A stretch of 64,000 nucleotides of DNA from Arcicella rosea (GCF_014204325.1 NZ_JACHKT010000020.1:1-64000), one strand, 5' to 3'; counted from the first letter of the stretch, positions 26,757 to 36,325 are shown. Numbers and translations are program-made. Notes: generated by a model from the sequence alone, not told the origin.

Positions 26757-27599
26757 ATGAACCACATGGATTTATTTACAAAGACAACACTAGAATGCAG
26801 TAAGTTGATTACTGAAAATTATAGTACGTCTTTTACTTTAGGCATCAAAACGCTAGATAAACGTTTCCATCTACCGATTTATGCCATTTATGGTTTTGTT
26901 CGTTATGCTGATGAAATTGTGGATACTTTTCATGGCTTTGATAAAAAAACCTTATTAAGTCGTTTCAAGGCTGAAACGTATTTAGCCATTGAAGAAGGCA
27001 TTAGTCTAAATCCAGTTTTACATTCCTTTCAATTAATGGTGAATCAGTATAAAATAGACCATGAATTGATTGAAGCATTTTTGCATTCAATGGAAATGGA
27101 TTTATATTTTGCTGATTATAATCAAGATGGATATGAAGAGTACATTTACGGTTCAGCAGAAGTAGTTGGTTTGATGTGCCTAAGAATTTTCTGCGAAGGC
27201 GATACAGCAATGTATGATAGATTGAAAGACGATGCCAGACGTTTAGGTTCAGCTTTCCAAAAAGTAAATTTCTTGAGAGATATTAAATCTGATTTTCAAG
27301 AAAGAGGACGTACTTATTTTCCGAATGTTGATTTTAAGAATTTTACGTTAGAAGATAAAAAGAGTATTGAAGATGATATTCAGGCAGATTTTGATGCTGC
27401 ACTTCGTGGAATCATTGCCTTACCACAAGGTGCAAAATCAGGAGTATATTTGGCTTACAGATATTATTTGAGGCTTTTTGATAAAATTAAAGTTTGCCCA
27501 GCTTCCAAAATCCAGAACGAAAGAATCAGAGTACCAGATTTCCAGAAGATATTATTATTAGCGAGTACTTATTTCCAAGTAAGGCTCAATACGCTTTAG
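26757..27599 (+). CDS. crtB: phytoene synthase
   Basis: It condenses two geranylgeranyl-PP into phytoene. The 280-residue all-helical prenyltransferase has both Asp-rich motifs: DEIVD (about 53-57) and DIKSDFQERGRTYFP (about 180-194). The N-terminal FTLGIKTLDKRFHLPIYAIYGFVRYAD segment is typical of squalene/phytoene synthases. ATG 26766 (MDLFTK) is an alternative start three codons later. It is the second gene of the crtI operon and ends at a terminator. Confidence 0.94.
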   Translation: MNHMDLFTKTTLECSKLITENYSTSFTLGIKTLDKRFHLPIYAIYGFVRYADEIVDTFHGFDKKTLLSRFKAETYLAIEEGISLNPVLHSFQLMVNQYKIDHELIEAFLHSMEMDLYFADYNQDGYEEYIYGSAEVVGLMCLRIFCEGDTAMYDRLKDDARRLGSAFQKVNFLRDIKSDFQERGRTYFPNVDFKNFTLEDKKSIEDDIQADFDAALRGIIALPQGAKSGVYLAYRYYLRLFDKIKVCPASKIQNERIRVPDFQKILLLASTYFQVRLNTL

Positions 27600-27621
27600 C
27601 TAGTAGAATTTACTAATAACT

Positions 27622-27656
27622 AAGCCACTTGTTCGTTAAGAATGAGTGGCTTTTTT
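27622..27656 (+). terminator. terminator of the crtI-crtB operon
   Basis: An 8-bp stem AAGCCACT/AGTGGCTT, a loop of about 15 nt and a T6 tail. Confidence 0.8.
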
Positions 27657-27672
27657 GTAGCATTAATTTTTG

Positions 27673-27702
27673 TTTGTTAATCTTATAATATTTGTAAATT
27701 TG
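27673..27702 (+). promoter_or_regulatory. promoter of the 7TMR-DISM kinase gene
   Basis: TTTG at 27673-27676, 18-nt spacer, TAAATTTG at 27695-27702: a full match to the Bacteroidota promoter, 50 nt before the start codon. Confidence 0.65.
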
Positions 27703-27752
27703 AAGCCATTAATAGTAAAAACTATTCGGTAGTTTAATCTATTAGCATTCTT

Positions 27753-29591
27753 ATGAAAAAGATAAAAGGTTTTTGTTTAGTCTTCTTGTTGACAAATCTA
27801 ATTCTTCTTGAAGCGTTTGCTCAACGCCAAGTAATTTTTGATATGCCCAATAAAGCCTTGGCGATAGGAAGAGAAATAGAAATCTTTGAAGATAAAACGG
27901 CTTCATTAACTTTTGAAGAAGTAAGTAAACGCACTGATATTGATGCGTATTTCAGAAGAAGTTTACAGACAAACCCTAATTTTGGGGTTACTTCTTCTGT
28001 GATTTGGGCAAGAATAACCTTGCAAAACAAAACCTCTCAGAATTTATACCTTGAAATTGCCGAGGCTACCATTGATAGTATCGCTTTTTATAAAATTGAT
28101 GCAGAAAAAAAAGTATCTTTCTTGAAATCAGGAACTTATGTTCCTATTCGACAAAGAGATGTTGAAACAAACTTTTATTTATTAGACCTCAATTTAGCTC
28201 CCCAAGAAACCAGTACTTTTTATCTTCGTTTTCAAAGCTCATTGCCTTTGTTATTTCCACTCAGAGTTGCTCCTTTAAAAGTATATTTTGAAGATAATCA
28301 TCCTAAAGACATCATGCAGGGTATTTACATCGGTATTATGCTTGTGATGGCGATATTTAATTTCTTTATATTTTTTACTGTTCGTACAAAAGTGTACTTA
28401 TATTATGTGATTTACGTATTGTCGTTTGCTAGTTTTTTTGCTTATAACAAAGGATTTATCAATGAGTTTATTTGGACAGATGCTGTTTGGTTTAACCGTT
28501 TTGGACCTATTTCGATTTCGATAGGAATTTCATTTGGATTATTGTTTGCCAATAGTTTTTTGAATGTAGAGAAGTATTTACCTATTTCTACCAAAATTGC
28601 GAAGATATTAATCGCTTTGGTATTGATTTTAGTAACAAGTTATTGGCTTGGTTTGGGTAGAACGGGTATTGTTTTACTGAATGGAGTTGCTTTTGTCATT
28701 GTAGTTTATGTCTTGGTTATTGCTACTTACATCTGGATGAAAGGTTCTGAAGAAGCTTTATTCTTTTTATTTGCTTGGTCTATCATGCTAATCAGTGCAA
28801 TGATATTCATTATGCAGCTTTCTAATATCTTACCAAGTGATAGTTTTAGTAGAAATGCACTGCAAGTCGGTTCTGCTTTAGAAGTAGTTTTGCTTTCTTT
28901 TGCTTTAGCACATAGAATTAATAAAGACAGGAAAGAAAAAGAAAAATATCAGGCAGAAGTGATACTTCAATTACAAGCCAATGACCAAATGCGTAATCGT
29001 ATTGCTCGTGATTTACATGATGATATTGGTTCTACATTAAGTAGTATTGGTATTTTGAGCCAAGTTGTTGAAACACAAATTGATAAAACAGATTTTTCTT
29101 TGAAAAAACTTGTGGGAAGAATCAGTGAAAGTTCACAGAAAGTTCAACGTTCATTAAGTGATATTGTTTGGACGACCAAACAGACAGAAGAAAGCTTGGA
29201 TAGTGTAATGGTTAAAATGAAGGAGTTTACCGCCGAAATGTTAGAACCTCAAAATATTGATTATACTTTCCGTGTTTCAGACATCAGTTCTATTCACTTT
29301 TCACCTTTGAAACAGTATAATATTTACCTTATTTTCAAAGAAGCGGTGAATAATAGCGTAAAATATGCACAAGCAAGTAATATTGAAATCGCTATTTTTT
29401 TTACAGAAGAATACTTTACAATTATTGTAAAAGATAATGGCATTGGCTTTGATGAAGCCAACGTTAAGCAAGGAAATGGTTTAAATAATATGCAAGAAAG
29501 AGCAATTGCCATGAATGGGAAGATTCAAATTCTAACAAAACCGCAGAAAGGAACATTGATTGAGCTGAAAGTACCGCTCAATTCAAAATAG
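27753..29591 (+). CDS. 7TMR-DISM sensor histidine kinase (HisKA_3 type)
   Basis: A 612-residue membrane kinase. Signal peptide 1-23, extracytoplasmic 7TMR-DISMED2 sensor (about 30-180), seven helices (about 187-388), a coiled linker, the HisKA_3 dimerisation box with His422 in RDLHDDIGSTLSSI, and a HATPase_c domain with N box FKEAVNNSVKYA (528-539), DNGIGFD (561-567) and GNGLNNMQERA. HisKA_3 kinases usually pair with NarL/LuxR-type response regulators, but none is adjacent. It shares the sensor class with the hybrid kinase at 293 but has a different catalytic type and no receiver. Confidence 0.92.
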   Translation: MKKIKGFCLVFLLTNLILLEAFAQRQVIFDMPNKALAIGREIEIFEDKTASLTFEEVSKRTDIDAYFRRSLQTNPNFGVTSSVIWARITLQNKTSQNLYLEIAEATIDSIAFYKIDAEKKVSFLKSGTYVPIRQRDVETNFYLLDLNLAPQETSTFYLRFQSSLPLLFPLRVAPLKVYFEDNHPKDIMQGIYIGIMLVMAIFNFFIFFTVRTKVYLYYVIYVLSFASFFAYNKGFINEFIWTDAVWFNRFGPISISIGISFGLLFANSFLNVEKYLPISTKIAKILIALVLILVTSYWLGLGRTGIVLLNGVAFVIVVYVLVIATYIWMKGSEEALFFLFAWSIMLISAMIFIMQLSNILPSDSFSRNALQVGSALEVVLLSFALAHRINKDRKEKEKYQAEVILQLQANDQMRNRIARDLHDDIGSTLSSIGILSQVVETQIDKTDFSLKKLVGRISESSQKVQRSLSDIVWTTKQTEESLDSVMVKMKEFTAEMLEPQNIDYTFRVSDISSIHFSPLKQYNIYLIFKEAVNNSVKYAQASNIEIAIFFTEEYFTIIVKDNGIGFDEANVKQGNGLNNMQERAIAMNGKIQILTKPQKGTLIELKVPLNSK

Positions 29592-29798
29592 GATTTAATG
29601 AGCGTTTCTTTTTCGTTGAATTGTATTATTGCTATTTTTTCTTTTTAAGATTATATTATTTGCTTCGTTTTTCTCTTTCTAAATATACTTCTATTACTTG
29701 ATTTACAATCGTTTATCTTTTTTATGGCTAATTTAGCCCATCAATTTATTTCTTTGTTATTTTTTCGTGTGAATAGCATTTTTCTAAGATAATATCCT

Positions 29799-29900
29799 TA
29801 CCTTTGCACCCTAAAATGTAAATTTGAAAATCAGATAGTTTGAAGATTATAATTCTTACAATTTCATTTTCAAATTAATTCATAGCACGGGCGAGCCCGT
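29799..29900 (+). promoter_or_regulatory. typA promoter -7 element and leader hairpin
   Basis: TACCTTTG at 29799-29806 is a consensus -7. The 117-nt leader contains AATTTGAAAA (29821-29830), which can pair with TTTTCAAATT (29867-29876), and a compact GC hairpin ACGGG-CGAG-CCCGT at 29887-29900, 22 nt before the start codon. The rest of the 29592-29922 gap is AT-rich with no other element that I can name. Confidence 0.5.
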
Positions 29901-29922
29901 TTCAAATTTTCAAATTGAACTC

Positions 29923-31731
29923 ATGCAAAGTATTCGTAACATTGCCATCATTGCTCACGTTGACCACGGTAAAACTACCCTCGTTGATAAAATCATCCAT
30001 GCTTCAAAGTTATTTCGTGATAACCAAGAGTTTGGAGATTTAATTCTTGATAACAACGACTTGGAACGTGAACGTGGTATCACTATCGTTTCTAAAAACG
30101 TATCTGTTCGCTACAAAGGCGTAAAAATTAATATTATTGATACTCCTGGTCACTCTGACTTTGGAGGTGAAGTAGAAAGAGTATTGAAATTGGCTGATGG
30201 TGTTTGCCTTTTGGTGGATGCTTTTGAAGGTCCAATGCCACAAACTCGTTTTGTATTAGGGAAAGCAATTGACTTAGGTTTAAAACCTATCGTAATTATC
30301 AATAAAGTTGACAAAGAAAACTGTCGTCCAGACGAAGTGCACGAGCAAGTATTTGACTTGATGTTCAACTTAGGTGCTACAGAAGACCAATTAGATTTCC
30401 CTACATTATACGGTTCGTCTAAACAAGGTTGGATGAGTACTGACTGGAAACGTAAGACTGAAGATATTACAGAATTATTAGATGTAATCATCGCTACAAT
30501 TCCACCAGCACCAGAAAACGAAGGTATTCCACAGATGCAAATTACATCTTTAGATTATTCTTCATTCGTAGGTCGTATTGCTATCGGTCGTGTTCATCGT
30601 GGAACTTTCAAAGAAGGTATGCAAGTAGCTTTAATGAAAGCAGATGGTTCTGTAAAAAGAATGAAAATCAAAGAACTTCAAGTATTTGAAGGACTTGGAA
30701 GAGTAAAAGTTTCAGAAGTAAGTGCAGGTGAAATTTGTGCAATGATGGGTATCGAAGATTTTGAAATCGGTGATACTGTTACTGACTTTGAAACACCAGA
30801 AGCATTACCAAGAATTTCGATTGATGAGCCAACAATGAATATGTTGTTCACTATCAATAACTCTCCATTCTTTGGTAAAGAAGGTAAATTTGTAACTTCT
30901 CGTCACTTACGTGATCGTTTGTTCAAAGAAACTGAGAAAAACTTAGCCTTGAAAGTTGTTACTACTGATTCTGAAGATAAATTCTTAGTATTTGGTCGTG
31001 GTATTCTTCACTTGTCTGTATTAATCGAAACGATGCGTCGTGAAGGTTATGAATTACAAGTTGGTCAGCCACAAGTAATTTTCAAAGAAGGTGAAAACGG
31101 CGAACGTTTAGAACCAATTGAAACTTTAGTCGTTGACGTTCCAGACGAATCTGCTGGTAAAGTAATTGAATTAGCAACACAAGGAAAAGGTGAGTTGTTG
31201 ATTATGGAACCTAAAGGTGATTTACAACACTTAGAATTCAACATTCCTTCACGTGGTTTGATTGGTATGCGTTCTAAAGTATTGACAGCTACTTTCGGTG
31301 AAGCTATCATGGCACACCGTTTCAAAGCTTATGAGCCTTACAAAGGAACTATCCCTGGTCGTATTAACGGTTCATTGATTTCTATGAACTCTGGTGTTGT
31401 TACGCCTTATGCTGTAGATAAATTACAAGACAGAGGTGTTTTCTTTATCGACCCAACTGAAGAAGTTTATGCAGGGATGGTAGTTGGAGAACACAACCGT
31501 CAGAATGATATTGAAGTAAACCTTCAGAATGCGAAACAATTGACTAACATGCGTGCTTCTGGTACAGACACAAACGTTAAAATTGCTCCGAAAATCCAGT
31601 TCTCTTTAGAGGAATCTATGGAATACATCCAAAAAGATGAATACTTAGAAGTTACTCCAAAGTCGATTCGTATGCGTAAAATTTACTTGGATCCAAGTAT
31701 GCGTAAACGTATGGAACAAAAAGCAGACTAA
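29923..31731 (+). CDS. typA: translational GTPase TypA/BipA
   Basis: A ribosome-associated GTPase involved in stress adaptation and 50S assembly. The 602-residue length is normal. GTP-binding motifs are AHVDHGKTTL (12-21), the switch region RGITI, DTPGHSDFGGEV and NKVDK. Domain order follows EF-G without domain IV: G domain, beta-barrel domain II (about 205-300), and C-terminal alpha/beta domains with the TypA-specific GLIGMRSKVLTATFGEA and KPIRMRK-like PKSIRMRKIYLDP ending. Codon use is clearly biased to frequent codons, as expected for a well-expressed translation gene. Confidence 0.97.
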   Translation: MQSIRNIAIIAHVDHGKTTLVDKIIHASKLFRDNQEFGDLILDNNDLERERGITIVSKNVSVRYKGVKINIIDTPGHSDFGGEVERVLKLADGVCLLVDAFEGPMPQTRFVLGKAIDLGLKPIVIINKVDKENCRPDEVHEQVFDLMFNLGATEDQLDFPTLYGSSKQGWMSTDWKRKTEDITELLDVIIATIPPAPENEGIPQMQITSLDYSSFVGRIAIGRVHRGTFKEGMQVALMKADGSVKRMKIKELQVFEGLGRVKVSEVSAGEICAMMGIEDFEIGDTVTDFETPEALPRISIDEPTMNMLFTINNSPFFGKEGKFVTSRHLRDRLFKETEKNLALKVVTTDSEDKFLVFGRGILHLSVLIETMRREGYELQVGQPQVIFKEGENGERLEPIETLVVDVPDESAGKVIELATQGKGELLIMEPKGDLQHLEFNIPSRGLIGMRSKVLTATFGEAIMAHRFKAYEPYKGTIPGRINGSLISMNSGVVTPYAVDKLQDRGVFFIDPTEEVYAGMVVGEHNRQNDIEVNLQNAKQLTNMRASGTDTNVKIAPKIQFSLEESMEYIQKDEYLEVTPKSIRMRKIYLDPSMRKRMEQKAD

Positions 31732-31744
31732 GCATAAAAAACAA

Positions 31745-31778
31745 AACCCCTCTGATTCAAGTCGGAGGGGTTGTTTAT
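31745..31778 (+). terminator. typA terminator
   Basis: An 8-bp stem AACCCCTC/GAGGGGTT followed by GTTTATG, directly downstream of the typA stop codon. Confidence 0.7.
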
Positions 31779-32101
31779 GTTACCACTAATTGCTTTATTA
31801 TTTGTACTTATATAGACAAGCTGCTTTTTTTAAAGGTTGCGTGATAAGTAAAAAAAATAAACCTTTTTTCTAAGTACTGACACATCTCTAGATTTATTCA
31901 TCTTCATTGTACTTTTTTAGTCTTCTTTCCATTACTTCCATTTCCTTTTCTGTATTCTTTACTGGCTGTATAAATCTGTATAGATTTATTGTTAGTAACT
32001 AATTGTCAAATCTGTTTCCAAAAATTATCAAGGATAATGTATTTATATAATACATTATGCTATTAAAACGTATTAGCTATTTTAGAATACTTGTAACAAC
32101 T

Positions 32102-32183
32102 TGTAGCGGTAACCCTTGCGGTTACCGTATCGTTTAACAAAGCATCGATTCAATAAACGGTAACCGCAAGGGTTACCGCTACA
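32102..32183. repeat. REPIN-like element 2
   Basis: A perfect 27-bp inverted repeat (32102-32128 with 32157-32183) has a 28-nt spacer. Each arm is a hairpin: GTAG foot, 8-bp stem CGGTAACC/GGTTACCG, loop CTTGC. It lies in the 561-nt gap between typA and the envelope-protein gene and has no coding content. Sequence differs from element 1 at 5468, but the plan (GTAG plus 8-bp hairpin, inverted pair) is the same. The remainder of the 31732-32292 gap shows only the two terminators. Confidence 0.8.
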
Positions 32184-32232
32184 GGTAATCAAGTAATTTA
32201 TTTTGGAACAATAAATGTTTAGTTGAATTCAT

Positions 32233-32283
32233 ACAAACGAAAAAAGCATTCCGAATTGAATTCAGAATGCTTTTTTCGTTTGT
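32233..32283. terminator. strong terminator of the 578-aa envelope gene
   Basis: A near-perfect 25-bp inverted repeat centred at 32258, with an A6/T6 tract on each side (GCATTC...GAATGC core), ends 10 nt before the stop codon of the minus-strand gene. It can work in both directions. Confidence 0.8.
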
Positions 32284-32292
32284 AAATCCTAA

Positions 32293-34029
32293 TTATTTTT
32301 TCTTCGGTTTATCAGGAAGAATACGGATATCATCAGGATTTTTAGGGTCAATATAGAATCTATATTTTGCTACTGGACCAACAGGCTTACAATCACCAGG
32401 ATTCAAACGTTGAACTTCGTATTCATAGATTGATGGATTCTTCGGTAATGGAAGATCATCAGGCCATTTTACTTTAGGATTCTCTGTTACGTTTTCGTAG
32501 TTAACATAGTTGCTTGCAGGCTTCGTAGATTTTTTACGAGGTACTAATTTCTTCGGTACAGTAGCCACAGCAGGTTTTGTTACTTTACGGCGTGGTTTTG
32601 CTTTCATTTTGCTTGGTGCAGTTGTTCCACCAAATACTTTAAACATATACTGGTCAGTAGTAGGTTTGCTTGAAGCTATCATTGCCACAGGTTTAGCTTT
32701 GTAACCAAAACTAGCTGCGTCAGCTTCTGAGAAAACTTTGTTTTGAACTACAGACTGTACAGAGTAATAATAGAAATTACATTCATCTCCATTTACTAAA
32801 GCAACATTATCAGGTAATGTTAAACTACTGTTTTTAGTAGTTTGCTGATAAATTGGGGTATCAGAGCCATCAGCTTTGTAAAGTTTAAATAAATATTCTT
32901 CTTGTTCTGGATTCGGTGAATTACTTTTCCACTTGAATACAGGTTTCTCTGAAGATTTATAGTCGTACATTTTACCATTTTCACCCAATAAAGTTGGTGC
33001 ATAAGCAACAATTGGAGCAGGAGGAGGAGGTAATAATGTATAAACTGTTTTGGCTTTGTCTTCTCCGAAAGTATGAGATAAGGCAAGCCCAACATTATAT
33101 CCTCCATTTGTTCTCATGTCCTCTTTTGTAATGGTCATGTTAGTCCCTGTTGTCGGGTCAAGACCAGTAGTTGTAAAAGGTGTTTCTGTAATAAACCCTT
33201 GTACGTTTGCTCCTAAACTCCATGTTTTTGAAACTTTATAAGTCAAATCAATAGCAAGTATAGCACCAAGCCTGTTTTTTGATGCTGAGGAGTTTAATCT
33301 AAAAATTAAAGATTGTGCACCTTGACTGCCATCAGGCAAATACGCTCCAAATCTAGGAGCAGATGTATTCATTAAACCACCACGAGCATCAAGATTAACT
33401 CCTAGTTTTTTCCCTAATGGGATATCAATAGATGGACCAATCATCAAATAGAAATCTTCATAATTAGCAACTTTGTCATACAGCAAGTCTGACTGAGTAA
33501 GTGTATTTGGAATTTTGCCAGATAACTTAAGCGTTTCAAAGTTTTGATAGATTCTACCTTCAGAGCCTTTATAATCATCTCCAATTTGAAAATTTTGATA
33601 TCCTCCAGTGATACCGATTCCTATAAATCCCCAATAATGCGTAACAGAAAGAGTATTGTAAACGCCCGGTTTAAGAAACATTGTTACATCTTTACGGCTA
33701 TCAGTATTTACTGGAATTGCGACACCCACTCTATCGGTTATTCTCCAGTATTTCTTCGCCGCAGTCGTCTTCAAAACATTACTGTTTTTGTAAAAAGCAG
33801 AATCAAGATAATATCCATCTGCTACCGTTTTTACAATCTGACCGTTTGAATAAGTCGTTGTCGTAATTCCATTGTCTGTGATTGTACTAACAATTGTTGG
33901 TTTAGTACTTGATGTTTTAGAGTCTTGAGCAAAAGATGGGCTGCTCAATGCTAGACAAGTAAGTAATCCCAAACCTATTTGAGCTGACTTGTTTTGCAAA
34001 AGACTTCTCTTTGAAAAAATCTGTTTCAT
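32293..34029 (-). CDS. secreted envelope protein, beta-barrel-like with basic linker, unknown function
   Basis: I do not recognise the family. The 578-residue protein has a long signal peptide (cleavage near SFAQ, residue 35). Residues 95-325 alternate like an outer-membrane beta barrel (KLGVNLDARGG, TWSLGANVQGF, GYNVGLALSHTFG). After PPPPAP (334-339) comes an Ig/fibronectin-like part (340-445), then a Lys/Pro-rich basic linker at 474-505 (KMKAKPRRKVTKPA, PKKLVPRKKS) and a C-terminal module (508-578) ending in KPKKK. The basic linker could bind peptidoglycan or another polyanion; that is an inference. It is monocistronic between a strong terminator and a 353-nt upstream gap. Confidence 0.75.
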   Translation of the reverse strand: MKQIFSKRSLLQNKSAQIGLGLLTCLALSSPSFAQDSKTSSTKPTIVSTITDNGITTTTYSNGQIVKTVADGYYLDSAFYKNSNVLKTTAAKKYWRITDRVGVAIPVNTDSRKDVTMFLKPGVYNTLSVTHYWGFIGIGITGGYQNFQIGDDYKGSEGRIYQNFETLKLSGKIPNTLTQSDLLYDKVANYEDFYLMIGPSIDIPLGKKLGVNLDARGGLMNTSAPRFGAYLPDGSQGAQSLIFRLNSSASKNRLGAILAIDLTYKVSKTWSLGANVQGFITETPFTTTGLDPTTGTNMTITKEDMRTNGGYNVGLALSHTFGEDKAKTVYTLLPPPPAPIVAYAPTLLGENGKMYDYKSSEKPVFKWKSNSPNPEQEEYLFKLYKADGSDTPIYQQTTKNSSLTLPDNVALVNGDECNFYYYSVQSVVQNKVFSEADAASFGYKAKPVAMIASSKPTTDQYMFKVFGGTTAPSKMKAKPRRKVTKPAVATVPKKLVPRKKSTKPASNYVNYENVTENPKVKWPDDLPLPKNPSIYEYEVQRLNPGDCKPVGPVAKYRFYIDPKNPDDIRILPDKPKKK

Positions 34030-34382
34030 AACTTGTTTGATTTAAGTATAAATGATGGGGTACTGAAATAGATTTAACAGATAATAATTATTATAAAATT
34101 TACAAGTAAAAGTACCTCTTTTTAAGTAAATAATTAGTGATATTCTCTGAAAAAAGCACTTAATTTGAAAAAAAGCTTGCCGAATTTTATTTTAACTATT
34201 TTAGATACTAATAAATCTTAAATTTGTACATTATTTAATTTTACTTGGGTTATAAGTCATCACTCTTTTCTCTTTAAAAATATAAATCATATTAATTTTT
34301 TTTGTAATTGGATTAATTTTAAAAAAGATGAATTTGTGTTTATTTATATCCTATTTGTAACAAAAAAAAAGCTTAAAAAACC
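34030..34382. other. divergent intergenic region before panB
   Basis: This AT-rich 353-nt region separates the minus-strand envelope gene from panB. TAAATTTG at 34219-34226 is a consensus -7 on the plus strand, but it lies 157 nt before the panB start and has no properly placed -33 TTG. No hairpin or RNA gene is evident. Confidence 0.45.
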
Positions 34383-35198
34383 ATGCCAGTAAATAACGAA
34401 ATCAAAAGAATTACTACACATATCTTGCAAGAAATGAAAAATAGAGGTGAGAAAATCTCTTGCCTAACTGCTTACGACTATTCGATGGCTCGTATTGTAG
34501 ATGCAGCAGGGATTGATCTAATCCTTGTTGGTGATTCTGCATCCAACGTAATGGCTGGTCATGAAACTACTTTGCCTATTACACTCGACCAAATGATTTA
34601 TCATGCTACTTCGGTGGTGAAGGCAGTAAAAAGAGCTCTTGTTGTTGTGGATATTCCTTTTGGTTCGTATCAAGGAAATTCTACAGAGGCACTTCGGTCT
34701 GCTATTAGAATTATGAAGGAATCAGGTGGCCATGCTGTAAAAATGGAAGGTGGTTCTGAAATTAAAGAGTCTATTATCAGAGTGTTAAGTGCTGGAATTC
34801 CAGTGATGGGTCATTTAGGTTTAACACCACAGTCAATATATAAATTTGGTACTTACAGCGTAAGAGCAAAAGAAGACGTTGAAGCCAATAAATTAATTGA
34901 AGATGCACAAATGTTGGATGAAATTGGTGCTTTTGGTGTTGTACTTGAAAAAATACCTTCTAGCCTGACGAAAAAAGTGTCTGAAAGTATTTCGATTCCA
35001 ACCGTTGGGATTGGTGCTGGCCCTGATGCTGATGGACAAATTCTGGTTATTCACGACATGTTGGGTATTAATAAGGAATTCAAACCGAGGTTCTTGAGAA
35101 GATATGCCGATTTAGATGGTATTATGAATGAAGCAATTTCTCAATATATTCAAGACGTGAAATCACTTGATTTCCCGAATGAAAAAGAAAGTTATTAA
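34383..35198 (+). CDS. panB: 3-methyl-2-oxobutanoate hydroxymethyltransferase
   Basis: The first enzyme of pantothenate synthesis: transfers a hydroxymethyl group from methylene-THF to 2-oxoisovalerate, giving ketopantoate. The 271-residue TIM-barrel protein has the standard features: [25 protein letters not shown], the metal-binding Asp in [21 protein letters not shown] (two blocks), [15 protein letters not shown], and [19 protein letters not shown]. It is followed after 51 nt by a pseudouridine synthase gene on the same strand. No panC or panD is adjacent. Confidence 0.96.
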   Translation: MPVNNEIKRITTHILQEMKNRGEKISCLTAYDYSMARIVDAAGIDLILVGDSASNVMAGHETTLPITLDQMIYHATSVVKAVKRALVVVDIPFGSYQGNSTEALRSAIRIMKESGGHAVKMEGGSEIKESIIRVLSAGIPVMGHLGLTPQSIYKFGTYSVRAKEDVEANKLIEDAQMLDEIGAFGVVLEKIPSSLTKKVSESISIPTVGIGAGPDADGQILVIHDMLGINKEFKPRFLRRYADLDGIMNEAISQYIQDVKSLDFPNEKESY

Positions 35199-35249
35199 TT
35201 AATTGAAATCGAGTTATATAATTATTAGCTCGTAAAATAAACATAGAAA

Positions 35250-35975
35250 ATGAAGGACTTTCACGTAGTATATGAAGACAATCATATTATAGTTGTCAAT
35301 AAAAGAGCAGGGATTTTAGTGCAGGGAGATTCAACGGGTGATAGAACATTAACAGATGCCGTTAAAGAGTATATCAAAAAAGAATACAACAAGCCTGGAG
35401 ATGTATTTTTACACCCAGTTCATCGTCTTGACAGACCAGTAAGTGGTTTAGTGATTTTTGCTAGAACATCAAAAGGCTTAGAGCGAATGATGGAATTGTT
35501 CAGAAAAAGGGATATTCAGAAGACCTATTGGGCAATTGTGAGACGTAAACCTAAAGAAGCAAAAGGAAAATTAATACACTGGATTGTAAAAGACGAAGCA
35601 AAAAATACAGTAACCGCACATGAGGAAGAAGTAAAAGGCTCGCAAAAAGCTGAACTTAATTATAAAGTTTTGGGGGAAATTAATAAACACTTTTTGATTG
35701 AAGTTGAACCCATTACTGGTAGACCGCACCAGATTAGAGTTCAACTTGCTTCTATGGGCTGTCCGATTCGTGGAGACTTAAAATATGGTTTTGACCGTCC
35801 CAATGCTGATGCAAGTATTAATTTACATGCAAGAAGAGTGTATTTTATTCATCCAATCAAAAAAGAACCTATTATTTGTAAAGCTGCTGTACCTGCAAAT
35901 GCTTTCTGGGAAGAGTTCTTAGAACTTGATCCAGATGATTTTAAACAAAAGAATCTGGATTTTCTTCATGAATAA
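35250..35975 (+). CDS. RluA-family pseudouridine synthase
   Basis: A 241-residue RNA pseudouridine synthase without an N-terminal S4 domain. The catalytic motif HRLDRPVSGLVIFART holds the nucleophilic Asp (about residue 58), followed by KTYWAIV and GRPHQIRVQLAS(M)GCPIRGDLKYG near the C-terminus. The lack of S4 and short length resemble RluA/TruC-type enzymes; the target U in rRNA or tRNA is not inferable. It is likely co-transcribed with panB. Confidence 0.93.
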   Translation: MKDFHVVYEDNHIIVVNKRAGILVQGDSTGDRTLTDAVKEYIKKEYNKPGDVFLHPVHRLDRPVSGLVIFARTSKGLERMMELFRKRDIQKTYWAIVRRKPKEAKGKLIHWIVKDEAKNTVTAHEEEVKGSQKAELNYKVLGEINKHFLIEVEPITGRPHQIRVQLASMGCPIRGDLKYGFDRPNADASINLHARRVYFIHPIKKEPIICKAAVPANAFWEEFLELDPDDFKQKNLDFLHE

Positions 35976-36129
35976 GCGGATGATGAGAAACATCATTTGA
36001 AATTTGTTCGAAAAGGTCACTTATAGAATGCTTAACGCCTTGAAGTATCCCTGAAACAATGCTTAAAGGAAGAATTAATGGCAGAAAAATAAGCCATTGC
36101 AAAACCATGAATTGATTGAATTTTTTCAT
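35941..36129 (-). CDS. small predicted membrane protein
   Basis: A 62-residue ORF with a plausible start MKKFNQF, one hydrophobic helix at about 8-29 (VLQWLIFLPLILPLSIVSGI), and an amphipathic, acidic tail. It overlaps the 3' end of the pseudouridine synthase gene by 35 nt on the opposite strand. Codon pattern and the signal-anchor design look genuine, but no family is recognised and there is no second line of evidence. Confidence 0.5.
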   Translation of the reverse strand: MKKFNQFMVLQWLIFLPLILPLSIVSGILQGVKHSISDLFEQISNDVSHHPLIHEENPDSFV

Positions 36130-36251
36130 TTTATTGATAGTGGTTGGTTATTGCTAATTGTGTTGTAAAAATATCAATTATTCTTAATATATCAACATTT
36201 TTTGCTTTGAAAATATTACAAAAAAATAATATTTATTCTGTCAATATATCA

Positions 36252-36290
36252 AAAAGGCTCATGATTATTGAAAATCATGAGCCTTTTGTG
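36252..36290. terminator. strong terminator
   Basis: A perfect 15-bp stem AAAAGGCTCATGATT (36252-36266 with 36273-36287), 6-nt loop, A- and T-rich flanks. It is placed to end the panB-pseudouridine synthase transcript. Confidence 0.75.
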
Positions 36291-36325
36291 TCTAAGCTTT
36301 GAAATTTTAAGTTGACCTTATCAAT

